This document shows positions 8,181 to 16,401 of a stretch of DNA of 50,394 bases, piece after piece. Position numbers and translations under genes: made by a program. The stretch is from OFTM10 sp964344055. Its GTDB lineage: Bacteria > Actinomycetota > Acidimicrobiia > Acidimicrobiales > Aldehydirespiratoraceae. The stretch lies in contig CAYFLT010000030.1 of NCBI GenBank assembly GCA_964344055.1, positions 1-50,394 of the forward strand, in the 5' to 3' direction. The notes under the pieces are model-generated. The model did no database searches and was not told where the DNA came from. It was given only the letters and a program-made list of their open reading frames with translations. Every line of letters begins with the position of its first letter. Within the stretch, counting starts at the first letter, position 1.

Positions 8181-9424
8181 GCGGCCAGGCCCCGACCGCC
8201 GCCGAGCTCGACGCCGCCGACCCACTGGCCGGCCTGCGCGACGAGTTCGAACTCCCCGGCGAGATCTATCTCGTCGGCAACTCGCTCGGCGCGCTCCCCC
8301 GGGCCGCCCGCGATCACGTCGCAACCGAGTTCGACCGCTGGGGGACCCTGGGAGTGGAGGGGCACTTCACCGGTGAGCTGGCCTGGAAGGACTACCACGA
8401 GTTGTTGACCGAACAGCTCGCCACGCTGGTCGGTGCCCGGCCCGACGAGGTCGTGTCGATGAACTCGCTCACCGTCAACCTCCACCTGCTGATGGTGAGC
8501 TTCTACCGACCCACGCCGCAGCGGCACAAGATCCTCATCGAAGGCCATGCCTTCCCGTCCGATCACTTCGCGGCGGAGTCGCAGATCCGCCAGCGGGGCT
8601 TCGATCCGGACACGTCGCTGGCCGTGCTCGAGCCCCGCACCGGCGAAGAGACGCTCCGGCCCGAGGACATTCTCGCCGCGATCGCGGAGCAGGGCGACGA
8701 GCTCGCCCTCGTCCTCCTCCCCGGTGTGCAGTACTACACCGGCCAGGTACTGCCGATGGCCGACATCACCCGGGCCGGGCACGCGGTGGGTGCGACCGTC
8801 GGGTTCGATCTCGCCCACGCGGCGGGCAATGTCGAGCTGAGCCTCCACGACTGGGGTGTCGACTTCGCGGCCTGGTGCACCTACAAGTACCTCAACAGCG
8901 GTCCCGGAGGGGTGGCCGCGGCCTACGTGCACCGCCGACATGTCGACGACCAGACCCTGCCGAAGTTCCTCGGCTGGTGGGGCACCGACAAGACCACCCG
9001 CTTCGAGATGGCCACCGATTTCGAGGCGATCCCGACCGTCGAATCGTGGCAGCTGTCCAACGCCCCGATCCTGCCGATGGCCACACTGCGGGCCTCACTC
9101 GATCTCATCGACAAGGCGGGCGGGATGCCAGCCCTTCGCGAGAAGTCCGTGAAGCAGATCGAGTTCTTCGACCGCCGCCTGGCCGAGACGCTCGGGGGCC
9201 GGGTCGAGAACATCACTCCGACCGCCCTCGATCAGCGGGGGTGCCAGTTCGCCCTGCGGGTCGTGGCGGGTGACGGGAAGCGGGTCTACGAGGAATTGGA
9301 GGAGGCACGAGTGCTCTGTGATTGGCGTGAACCAGATGTGATCCGGGTGGCGCCGGTTCCCATGTACAACTCGTTCGACGACATCGACCGGTTCGTCGAC
9401 ATCCTCGACGGGATCGTGCGATGA
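8177..9424 (+). CDS. kynU: Kynureninase
   Basis: A 415-residue PLP enzyme that cleaves 3-hydroxykynurenine to 3-hydroxyanthranilate and alanine (or kynurenine to anthranilate). The N-terminal LVGNSLGALP and the PLP-binding Lys237 in CTYKYLNSGPGG are diagnostic, followed by the LGWWG segment. Its ATG overlaps the stop of the dioxygenase by ATGA, and its own stop overlaps the monooxygenase ATG in the same way. Tight coupling of all three supports one pathway through 3-hydroxykynurenine. Confidence 0.95.
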   Translation: MSGQAPTAAELDAADPLAGLRDEFELPGEIYLVGNSLGALPRAARDHVATEFDRWGTLGVEGHFTGELAWKDYHELLTEQLATLVGARPDEVVSMNSLTVNLHLLMVSFYRPTPQRHKILIEGHAFPSDHFAAESQIRQRGFDPDTSLAVLEPRTGEETLRPEDILAAIAEQGDELALVLLPGVQYYTGQVLPMADITRAGHAVGATVGFDLAHAAGNVELSLHDWGVDFAAWCTYKYLNSGPGGVAAAYVHRRHVDDQTLPKFLGWWGTDKTTRFEMATDFEAIPTVESWQLSNAPILPMATLRASLDLIDKAGGMPALREKSVKQIEFFDRRLAETLGGRVENITPTALDQRGCQFALRVVAGDGKRVYEELEEARVLCDWREPDVIRVAPVPMYNSFDDIDRFVDILDGIVR

Positions 9425-10865
9425 GCGCATTGCGAAGCCCCATCGTCGTCGCGGGCGGCGGCCCGGCCGGCTCCCTGCTGGCCACCTACCTCGGCCGAGC
9501 GGGCCACGAGGTCACCGTCTACGAGAGCCGGCCCGATCTCCGCGTCACCGAGATCGACGCGGGGCGCTCGATCAACCTCGCGTTGGCGACACGGGGCATC
9601 GTCCCGCTCATCGACATCGGGGTGATCGAGCAGGTCGACGCCATCACTATTCCGATGCGGGGACGGATGGTCCACGCCGACGACGGCACCGCAGCGGAGC
9701 TCCAGCGCTATGGGAGCAAGCCCCACGAGGTGATCCACTCGGTCGGACGCAGCGACCTCAACGCCATCCTCCTCGACGCGGCCGAAGCCACCGGCAACGT
9801 GACCATCGAGTTCGAGCGAGAGATCGAAGGGGTCGACTTCGACACCTCCACCCTCAGCTTCGCCGACGGATCCTCCGCACCGTTCGGTGTCGTGTTCGGT
9901 GCCGATGGCGCAGGTTCGCCGGTGCGGTCGGCGATCGTGGACAAGGGCGTCTGCGACTGGCACACCCAGTGGCTCGGCCACGACTACAAGGAGCTCACCC
10001 TGCCGCCCGCCGAGGACGGGAGCCACCGCCTCGATCCCAACGCCCTGCACATCTGGCCCCGCGGCGAGTTCATGCTGATCGCACTCGCGAACCCGGGCGG
10101 CGACTTCACGGTCACCTTCTTCGCTCCGACAGCCACCTTCGAGTCGATCACCACCGCAGCCGACGTCGACGCCTTCTTCGGCGAGCACTTCGCCGAATTN
10201 NNNNNNNNNCCTTTGTGCTTGTAGCGGATGCCCAGGCGGCGGGCTTGGTAGTCGGTGCAGTTGCTGGTGCTGGTCACTTCGCCGAATTCGCCGCTCTCAT
10301 GCCAGGCCTGTCGGACGAGTACCTGGCCAACCCGACCGGCGTGCTCGGCACGATCCGCGCCAGCGGCTGGAGCTTCGAGGACCGCGCCGTCCTCCTCGGC
10401 GACGCCGCCCACGGGGTGGTGCCGTTCCACGGGCAGGGCATGAATGCCGCAATGGAGTCCGCACGCGCCCTCGACCGCCAGCTGCGGGAGTCACCCGACG
10501 ATGTCGCGGGCGCGTTCGGACGCTACGAGGTCGAGCGCAAGCCGAGCACCGACGCCATCGCCGACATGGCGATCGACAACTATGTCGAGATGCGAGCCAG
10601 CGTGGTCGACCCCGACTACCTGGCCAAGCGGGCCCTCGCCCTCGAGCTCGAACAGCGCCACCCCGACCACCTGAGCCCTCGCTACAACATGGTGATGTTC
10701 TCGACCATGCCCTACGCCGAGGCCAAGTCACGCGCGGCGAAGCAGGCCGAGATCATTGCGGCGGCGATCGCGGATCCATCCGTCGACGTGGACGCCCTCG
10801 TCACCGCCCTACCGCCCCTGCCCGAGCTCGACCCGCTCGCCGACCCGAAAGCACTGTCCGTCTGA
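9421..10865 (+). CDS. kmo: Kynurenine 3-monooxygenase, interrupted by a scaffold gap and foreign insert
   Basis: A class A flavin monooxygenase that hydroxylates kynurenine with FAD and NADPH. The N-terminal FAD motif VVAGGGPAGSLLATYLG and the conserved GDAAHGVVPFHGQGMNAA near the C-terminus are present. Ten N at 10200-10209 and 65 bases of unrelated sequence split the gene. The 14 bases before the gap (10186-10199) recur at 10275-10288. Joining the gene there, which removes 10200-10288, restores one frame of 451 residues reading EHFAEFAALMPGL, the expected family length. The gene is therefore almost certainly intact in the organism. Its TGATG junction couples it to the next gene. Confidence 0.92.
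10186..10288. other. Mis-joined contigs: 10 N plus a 65-bp foreign contig tip, 14-bp overlap on both sides
   Basis: The 14-mer CACTTCGCCGAATT occurs at 10186-10199 and 10275-10288. Between them are N at 10200-10209 and 65 bases (10210-10274) that do not fit the monooxygenase. On the reverse strand those 65 bases read as about 21 codons, nearly all ending in G or C (NCTDYQARRLGIRYKHK), so they look like a scrap of another gene. Collapsing at the 14-mer restores kmo exactly in frame. Confidence 0.9.
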
Positions 10866-11695
10866 TGACCGAGCCCCGTTCACCCGACGAATCAACCCTC
10901 ACCGCCGAGCTCACCTACGGCAGCTACCTCCGGGTGCCAGAGCTGCTCTCCATCCAGTCCTGTAGATCCGCCGATCCTGAGTCGGGGAAGCCCGAACACG
11001 ACGAGCTCCTCTTCATCATCATCCACCAGGTGTACGAGCTCTGGTTCAAGCAGGTGCTGCACGAGCTCGACTTCATCGTGGCCCGGCTCTACGAGGGCAA
11101 CCTCCCCAGCGCCCGGCAGCACCTGAAGCGGGTCCTCAAGATCCTGAAGACGCTGGTCGGCCAGGTCGACATCCTCGAGACCATGACGCCGGCCGAGTTC
11201 GCCAGCTTCCGCGAGTTTCTCGCCACCGGGAGCGGCTTCCAGTCGGTGCAGTTCCGTGAGCTCGAGTTCGTGCTCGGCATCAAGGACCGCGTCCAGATCG
11301 AGTGGTTCACCGGGGAGGAGAAGGATCGGCTCGAGGCGCGCTTCGAGGCACCGACTCTCTGGGATGCCTTCATCCACGCGATGGTCGATCACGAACTGGC
11401 CGTCCCCGACGAGGTACGCAATCGCGACGTGCGTGAGCCGGTCATCGAGAACACCGACCTGCAGGCCACGATCGTGGCCGAGTACCGCAACGACGAGGCG
11501 TTCGTGTCCCTCGTCGAGACGCTCACCGATCTGGACGAGGGACTGCAGGAGTGGCGTTACCGGCACATGATGATGGTGCGCCGGACCATCGGCACCAAGA
11601 TGGGCACCGGTGGCTCCGACGGCGCCGCCTACCTCTCCGCCACCCTCTTCCGCCCTGCCTTCCCCGACCTGTGGGCGATCCGCACCGAGTTCTGA
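10865..11695 (+). CDS. kynA: Tryptophan 2,3-dioxygenase
   Basis: A 276-residue heme dioxygenase that opens the indole ring of tryptophan to N-formylkynurenine, the first step of the kynurenine route. Diagnostic segments are LTYGSYLRVPELLSIQ, the helix HDELLFIIIHQVYELWFKQ, and the heme-ligand His234 in YRHMMMVRRTIGTKMGTGGS. The ATG overlaps the kmo stop (TGATG). N-formylkynurenine must be hydrolysed by a formamidase before kynureninase or Kmo can act; no KynB-like gene is seen in the window, so that step is either encoded elsewhere or slow and spontaneous. Confidence 0.96.
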   Translation: MTEPRSPDESTLTAELTYGSYLRVPELLSIQSCRSADPESGKPEHDELLFIIIHQVYELWFKQVLHELDFIVARLYEGNLPSARQHLKRVLKILKTLVGQVDILETMTPAEFASFREFLATGSGFQSVQFRELEFVLGIKDRVQIEWFTGEEKDRLEARFEAPTLWDAFIHAMVDHELAVPDEVRNRDVREPVIENTDLQATIVAEYRNDEAFVSLVETLTDLDEGLQEWRYRHMMMVRRTIGTKMGTGGSDGAAYLSATLFRPAFPDLWAIRTEF

Positions 11696-11714
11696 TCGCA
11701 GGAAGACCCCTCCA

Positions 11715-13151
11715 ATGCCGACCTACCCAGACCTGCAACTCCACATCGACGGCGCCTGGCGCACCACCGCCGAGACCATCCCGGTGGTCAACCCCGCCAC
11801 CGAGGAGGAGATCGGTCGCCTGCCCGTCGCCGGTCCCGCCGAACTCGACGAGGCCCTCGCCGCGGCCGACGCCGGTTTCCGAGTGTGGAGCCGCACGCCG
11901 CCGCGGGATCGTGCCGACCTCATCCGAGACGCGGCTCGCCTGATGCGGGAACGCCAGGACGAGATCGCCCACTCGATCACACTCGAGCACGGCAAGCCGT
12001 TCACCCAGGCCCGACTCGAGGTGATCCGCGGGGCCGAGTTCTTCGAGTGGGACGCCGGGGAGGCGGTACGCACCTACGGACGGGTGATCCCAAGCGCTCC
12101 CGGCGTGCGCTACATCGTCCACCACCAGCCGATCGGCCCGGTGGCCGCCTTCTCGCCGTGGAACTTCCCGATGAGCCAGCCGGCCCGCAAGGTGGCGGGC
12201 GCGCTCGCGTCCGGGTGCTCGATCATCCTGAAGGCGGCCGAAGAGACCCCGGCCGGCGCCATGCACATCGCCCGGGCGTTCGAAGACGCCGGCCTCCCGC
12301 CGGGTGTACTCAACCTCGTGTTCGGCATTCCCGCCGACATCTCCGGGCACCTCATCCCGAGCGACATCACCAAGCTGGTGGCCTTCACCGGCTCCACCGC
12401 GGTCGGCCGCCTACTCACCGGCATCGCGTCGGAAAACATGACCCCGGTGCTCATGGAGCTGGGAGGACACGCCCCGGTGATCGTGTGCGAGGACACCGAC
12501 GTCGAGGCCGCGGCGGTCACCTCGGCCATCCGCAAGTACCGCAACGCCGGCCAGGTCTGCACCTCCCCTACCCGGTTCTTCGTCCACGAGCAGGTCTACG
12601 AGCAGTTCCTCGACGTGTTCACCACCAGGGCCGAGGCCACCGTGGTCGGCAACGGGATGGAGCCCGGCGTCGAGATGGGACCCCTCGCCAACGACCGTCG
12701 CATCGCCGCCCTCGCCGAGTTCGTGGCCGACGCGCGAGACGCCGGTGCCGAGCTGGTCACCGGCGGCAGCCGAATCGGCACCACCGGCTACTTCTTCGAG
12801 CCGACCGTGCTCGCCCACGTTCCCGACCACGCTCGGGTCATGCAAGAGGAGCCGTTCGGCCCGCTGGCGATCATCAACCCGGTCGACTCCCTCGACTCGG
12901 CGATCGAGCAGGCCAACTCCGTGCCCTACGGGCTGGCCGCCTACGGGTTCACGAACCGGGCCGACTACGCCGACCGCATGGTGGACCAGGTCGAGGCCGG
13001 AAACCTCTCCATCAACACCCTCGAAGCCTCACTGCCCGAGACGCCCTTCGGCGGGGTGAAGTCGAGCGGCTATGGCCGGGAGGGCGGCGCCGAGGGTCTT
13101 CACCACTACACCGTGGTGAAGAACGTCTCGCACAGCATGACCATCGTCTGA
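11715..13151 (+). CDS. NAD(P)-dependent aldehyde dehydrogenase of the kynurenine operon
   Basis: A 478-residue ALDH with the general base Glu248 (MELGGHAP) and nucleophile Cys282 (GQVCTSPTRF). It also has the nucleotide-binding FTGSTAVGR and a PFGGVKSSGYGREGG tail typical of succinate-semialdehyde-type enzymes. It lies 19 bp behind tryptophan dioxygenase. In the catabolic branch of the kynurenine route an ALDH oxidises 2-aminomuconate semialdehyde, a fitting role here. But the decarboxylase that would make that substrate is not in the window, so this is an inference from position only. Confidence 0.85.
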   Translation: MPTYPDLQLHIDGAWRTTAETIPVVNPATEEEIGRLPVAGPAELDEALAAADAGFRVWSRTPPRDRADLIRDAARLMRERQDEIAHSITLEHGKPFTQARLEVIRGAEFFEWDAGEAVRTYGRVIPSAPGVRYIVHHQPIGPVAAFSPWNFPMSQPARKVAGALASGCSIILKAAEETPAGAMHIARAFEDAGLPPGVLNLVFGIPADISGHLIPSDITKLVAFTGSTAVGRLLTGIASENMTPVLMELGGHAPVIVCEDTDVEAAAVTSAIRKYRNAGQVCTSPTRFFVHEQVYEQFLDVFTTRAEATVVGNGMEPGVEMGPLANDRRIAALAEFVADARDAGAELVTGGSRIGTTGYFFEPTVLAHVPDHARVMQEEPFGPLAIINPVDSLDSAIEQANSVPYGLAAYGFTNRADYADRMVDQVEAGNLSINTLEASLPETPFGGVKSSGYGREGGAEGLHHYTVVKNVSHSMTIV

Positions 13152-13170
13152 ACCGGGATCGATCACGCAC

Positions 13171-14124
13171 ATGGACTACATCAAGAGCGATGCGAAGGCC
13201 TACGCCCAGGCCAACATGAAGGGGATCTGGGCCGCCGCGCTTCTCCCCTTCACCGAGGATCTCCGGATCGACGAGGACGGGTTCCGGGAGAACATCCGGC
13301 ACTGGACCCAGGATCTCGGGATCGAGGGCCTGTTCATCTCGGGCAAGCAGGGCGAGTTCTACGCAATGACCCTCGAGGAACGGAAGCGGTCGTTCGACCT
13401 GGCGGTGGAGGCCACCGGCGACCATGGCATGACGATCATGTCGTGCTCGGACCAGAACATGGACGTGGTCATCGAGCTGGCCCGCTACGCCGAGGACTGC
13501 GGCGCCGACTACATCGTGGTCCACGCTCCCGCCCTGCACTTCTCCAAGGCGCAGGACGAGACGCTGCTCGGCTACTACCGCGCCATCTCCGAGCGCGTGA
13601 ACATCGGGATCGCCTTGTGGAGCCACCCCGACAGCGGCTACCTGATGTCGCCGGAGCTGTGCAATCGGCTGGCCGATCTCGACAACGTGGTGGCTATCAA
13701 GTACAGCGTGCCCCGCGAGATGTACACCGAGCTCACCCACCTCGCTTCGGATCGGATCCACGTGAGTACGTCCGCCGAACCCGAGTGGCTCGACAACATC
13801 ATCGAGCTCGATTGGAAGCTGTATCTCTGCTCGTCGCCGCCGTACCTGATCCAGTCGGCGGTGGACCGACGGATGCACGACTACACCCAGGCCGCGTTCG
13901 CCGGCCGACATGACGAGGCCCGTGAGATCAGTCGGAGCCTCGACCCGGTTCGTGACGCACTGATGGGCACTCGGCCCGCTGAGAAGCCGCACTCGCACCA
14001 GAAGTACTGGCAGGAGCTGCTGGGGCAGGTCGGAGGGCGAGTCCGGGCTCCGCTGCTGGAGTTGACCGACACAGAGAAGGCAGCGACTCGCGAGGCGTTC
14101 GAGGCCTGCGGCCTGCGGGTATGA
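13171..14124 (+). CDS. DapA/NAL-family aldolase (dihydrodipicolinate synthase-like)
   Basis: A 317-residue TIM-barrel lyase of the DHDPS/N-acetylneuraminate lyase superfamily. The Schiff-base Lys177 is seen in NVVAIKYSVP. The phrase GIEGLFISGKQGEFYAMTLEER corresponds to the family's GTTGE substrate loop, here with KQGE. The Tyr usually found in the YNVPGRTG segment is replaced (LWSHPDSGYL), so true dihydrodipicolinate synthase activity is unlikely. It may be a pyruvate-dependent aldolase acting on a ring-cleavage product (inference). Its stop overlaps the start of nadX (ATGA). Confidence 0.7.
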   Translation: MDYIKSDAKAYAQANMKGIWAAALLPFTEDLRIDEDGFRENIRHWTQDLGIEGLFISGKQGEFYAMTLEERKRSFDLAVEATGDHGMTIMSCSDQNMDVVIELARYAEDCGADYIVVHAPALHFSKAQDETLLGYYRAISERVNIGIALWSHPDSGYLMSPELCNRLADLDNVVAIKYSVPREMYTELTHLASDRIHVSTSAEPEWLDNIIELDWKLYLCSSPPYLIQSAVDRRMHDYTQAAFAGRHDEAREISRSLDPVRDALMGTRPAEKPHSHQKYWQELLGQVGGRVRAPLLELTDTEKAATREAFEACGLRV

Positions 14125-14906
14125 GGTTGGTCTTCGTCGGCTGGGGCGCCATCGCCCGGACGGCGGCAGACATGCTCGACGGCGGTGCGGTCGACATCGT
14201 CGCGGTGACGACCAGAGGCCGGTCTCAGCCGGAGGGGCTGCCGGCGTCGGTTCAGCTGATCTCCGATCCAGCCGACCTGACCGACCTCCGTCCGGACGTG
14301 GTGGCCGAGGCCGCCAGCCGCGAGAGTGTGGCCCAGTGGGGTCCGGCCTCGCTCGCTGCCGGCGCGGACTTCATCGTCTCCTCGGTGTCGGCCTTCGCCG
14401 ACTCGGAGCTCCTCGACCGACTGCGCCTGATCGCGGCCGAACATTCCGCCCAGGTTCAGATCCAGCCCGGGGCCCTGGCGGGGGTCGAGGCGTTGGCGGC
14501 CGCACGAGCCACCGGGATCGACGAGGTCGAACATCGCATCGTGAAGCCGCCCGGGGCCTGGTCGGGAACGCCCGCCGAGAGGCTGTGTGCGCTCGACGGG
14601 CTGGGGGAGCCGGAGGCGTTCTTCAGTGGGAACGCGGCAGAGACCGCCACCGCCTTCCCGAAGAACGCAAACGTCGCCATGACCACCGCGCTGGCGGGGA
14701 TCGGACCGGACCGCACGAGGATCACGCTGGTGGCCGACCCCACGGCCACGAAGAACCGCCACGAACTCCGCGCCCGCGGCGCCTTCGGCGAGCTGGATGT
14801 GGCCATCAGCAACAATCCGCTCCCGGCCAACCCCAAGACATCCGCACTGGCCGCCTACAGCCTCGTCCGCGCCATCCAGAACCACACCACACCCATCGTG
14901 ATCTGA
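14121..14906 (+). CDS. nadX: L-aspartate dehydrogenase
   Basis: A 261-residue NAD(P)-dependent enzyme that converts aspartate to iminoaspartate. It shows the N-terminal Rossmann start RLVFVGWGAIAR, the family phrases IVKPPGAWSGTPAE and FPKNANVAMTTALAGIGPDRT, and the C-terminal NPKTSALAAYSLVRAI. In NAD synthesis it replaces aspartate oxidase NadB and feeds NadA; NadA is not in this window. Its place as last gene of the tryptophan-to-quinolinate operon, facing nadC, puts both quinolinate supply routes at one locus. Its stop codon lies inside the arm of the terminator at 14903-14953. Confidence 0.88.
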   Translation: MRLVFVGWGAIARTAADMLDGGAVDIVAVTTRGRSQPEGLPASVQLISDPADLTDLRPDVVAEAASRESVAQWGPASLAAGADFIVSSVSAFADSELLDRLRLIAAEHSAQVQIQPGALAGVEALAAARATGIDEVEHRIVKPPGAWSGTPAERLCALDGLGEPEAFFSGNAAETATAFPKNANVAMTTALAGIGPDRTRITLVADPTATKNRHELRARGAFGELDVAISNNPLPANPKTSALAAYSLVRAIQNHTTPIVI

Positions 14907-14953
14907 ACCTGGCAGGGTTTTGGTGTCAGGTACCAAAACCCTGCCAGGTTCAG
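14903..14953. terminator. Bidirectional terminator between nadX and nadC
   Basis: A perfect inverted repeat with 22-bp arms (14903-14924 and 14932-14953) and a 7-nt loop. Both convergent genes end inside it: the TGA of nadX lies in the left arm and the TGA of nadC in the right arm. Runs of four T/A lie inside the stem rather than after it, so it may work through the hairpin rather than as a classical U-tract terminator. Confidence 0.8.
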
Positions 14954-15861
14954 AGGATGGCTTCGATGTCGAGACCGAGGTCGAGGACTCGGGCGGAGTG
15001 GGTGAGTTCGCCGACGGCGATGTAGTCGACGCCAGTGGCGGCGACCACGGCGGCATTGGCCAGCGTGAGACCGCCACTGGCCTCGAGCCGCACGCTCGGC
15101 GCCAACTCGTCTCGAAGTCTGACCGCAGCCCGCATCTCGTCCGGCTCGAAATTGTCGATCAGCACTTCGTCGGCACCGGCCTCGATCGCGGTCCGGAGAC
15201 CGTCGAGGCTGTCCACCTCGATCTCCACCGGGATCGACGCCTCGAGCCCACGGACCGCCGCATACGCCTCCGCCACACCACCGGCACTCGCCACGTGATT
15301 GTCCTTCACCAGCGCCATGTCGTAGAGGCCCATCCGATGGTTCACCCCACCGCCACATCGAACCGCGTACTTCTGGAGGGCCCGCAACCCGGGAAGCGTC
15401 TTGCGGGTGTCACGAACCCGTGCCGTCGTGCCTCCCAGCGCTGCGCTCCATCTGGCGGTGAGCGTGGCGACACCCGAAAGGTGACAGAGCAGGTTCAGCG
15501 CGGTCCGTTCGGCTGTCAGCATCGCCGTGGTTGGTGCTGTAACCCGCGCCACGACCTGCCCCGGCTGCACCGGGTCTCCGTCGGCGGCGAGGTGCTCGAA
15601 GACGGTTGCGTCGACGCCGCACACGATCTCCACGACAGCCGCCGCCACCGGAAGGCCGGCGATGACCCCACTCGCGCGTGCGCCGAACGCCGCCACACAT
15701 CGCTGCTCCGATGGAATTGTCGCCGTCGACGTCACGTCGACGCCCCCGGCGAGATCTTCCTTGAGCGCGACCCGGATCAGGCGCTCGACTTCGGAGGAAT
15801 CGAGCGACGCCACCTCCAACCTCGCCGTGGTCCCGGCCGACAGCGATGAGTTGGGCGCCAC
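14950..15861 (-). CDS. nadC: Nicotinate-nucleotide pyrophosphorylase (carboxylating), quinolinate phosphoribosyltransferase
   Basis: Converts quinolinate and PRPP to nicotinate mononucleotide, the entry step to NAD+ common to both de novo routes. Motifs include LKEDLAGGVDVTS, the ERTALNLLCHLSGVAT helix, RDTRKTLPGLR, YAVRCGGGVNHRMGL and KDNH, all typical of NadC. The GTG at 15861 is chosen (303 residues) because TAGCGT lies seven bases upstream, matching the leaderless promoters seen elsewhere. A GTG at 15813 would give 287 residues, the more usual family length. Convergent with the kynurenine operon, sharing its terminator. Confidence 0.93.
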   Translation of the reverse strand: MAPNSSLSAGTTARLEVASLDSSEVERLIRVALKEDLAGGVDVTSTATIPSEQRCVAAFGARASGVIAGLPVAAAVVEIVCGVDATVFEHLAADGDPVQPGQVVARVTAPTTAMLTAERTALNLLCHLSGVATLTARWSAALGGTTARVRDTRKTLPGLRALQKYAVRCGGGVNHRMGLYDMALVKDNHVASAGGVAEAYAAVRGLEASIPVEIEVDSLDGLRTAIEAGADEVLIDNFEPDEMRAAVRLRDELAPSVRLEASGGLTLANAAVVAATGVDYIAVGELTHSARVLDLGLDIEAIL

Positions 15862-15874
15862 CGCGTCGACGCTA
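15862..15874 (-). promoter_or_regulatory. Putative leaderless -10 of nadC
   Basis: On the reverse strand TAGCGT (15874 down to 15869) is followed by seven bases and an in-frame GTG at 15861. Confidence 0.4.
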
Positions 15875-15966
15875 CCGGATCGCGGCCGCGAGCCTGACCG
15901 ATCCAGGCTTCGACGGGACTCACCCGGATCTCCTACGGTCTCGGCTGGGCGTCGGAAGGGGGGCCG

Positions 15967-16401
15967 GTGAAGGGAATGAGCGACGCGGAGGTGCTCGAGT
16001 TCAACCGCGGAGTCATCGACGCGTTCCGCGCCGGCGCCGGCCAACTGCCGGAGGCCCATCCGCTCCACGGCAACCCGACGCTCCTCATGACCATGACGGG
16101 CGCCCGATCCGGGCGGACCCTCACGACCCCGCTCACCTACACCGAGGACGGCGACGCCTTCATCGTCATGGCCTCGGCCGGTGGCGACCCGAAGGCGCCG
16201 GCGTGGGCGTTCAACCTCAGGGCAGAGCCGCATGTCACGCTCGAGGTCGGCACCGACACGATCCAGGCTCGTGCCACCGAAACGGACGGCCCCGACCGGG
16301 AGAGGGCCTTCGAGCTGATGACCACCCATCTCCCCCGTTTCGCCGACTACCAGGCCGGCGTCGACCGGCTCATCCCATTGTTCAGATTGGAGCGCATCTG
16401 A
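15967..16401 (+). CDS. Deazaflavin (F420)-dependent nitroreductase-like (Ddn/PNPOx-fold) protein
   Basis: A 144-residue split-barrel protein of the actinobacterial Ddn family. It carries the phrases LLMTMTGARSGRTLTTPLTY, FIVMASAGGDPKAPAWAFNLRAEPHV and VGTDTIQARATE, which form the F420-binding core in characterised members. Start: GTG 15967 behind a GGAAGGGGG ribosome binding site; an ATG nine bases later is less well placed. It opens a new + strand block and its stop overlaps the start of the next gene. F420 use is inferred from the family. Confidence 0.8.
   Translation: MKGMSDAEVLEFNRGVIDAFRAGAGQLPEAHPLHGNPTLLMTMTGARSGRTLTTPLTYTEDGDAFIVMASAGGDPKAPAWAFNLRAEPHVTLEVGTDTIQARATETDGPDRERAFELMTTHLPRFADYQAGVDRLIPLFRLERI

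Noticed and set aside
10210..10274. Possible small insertion element or intein remnant in kmo
   Set aside because: It is next to a 10-N gap and flanked by a 14-bp contig overlap, and its removal restores the gene; a chimeric contig tip explains it better than a mobile element.
13171..14124. Assignment as dihydrodipicolinate synthase (dapA) for lysine synthesis
   Set aside because: The active-site Tyr segment and GTTGE loop are altered, and the operon is kynurenine-related; only superfamily membership is supported.
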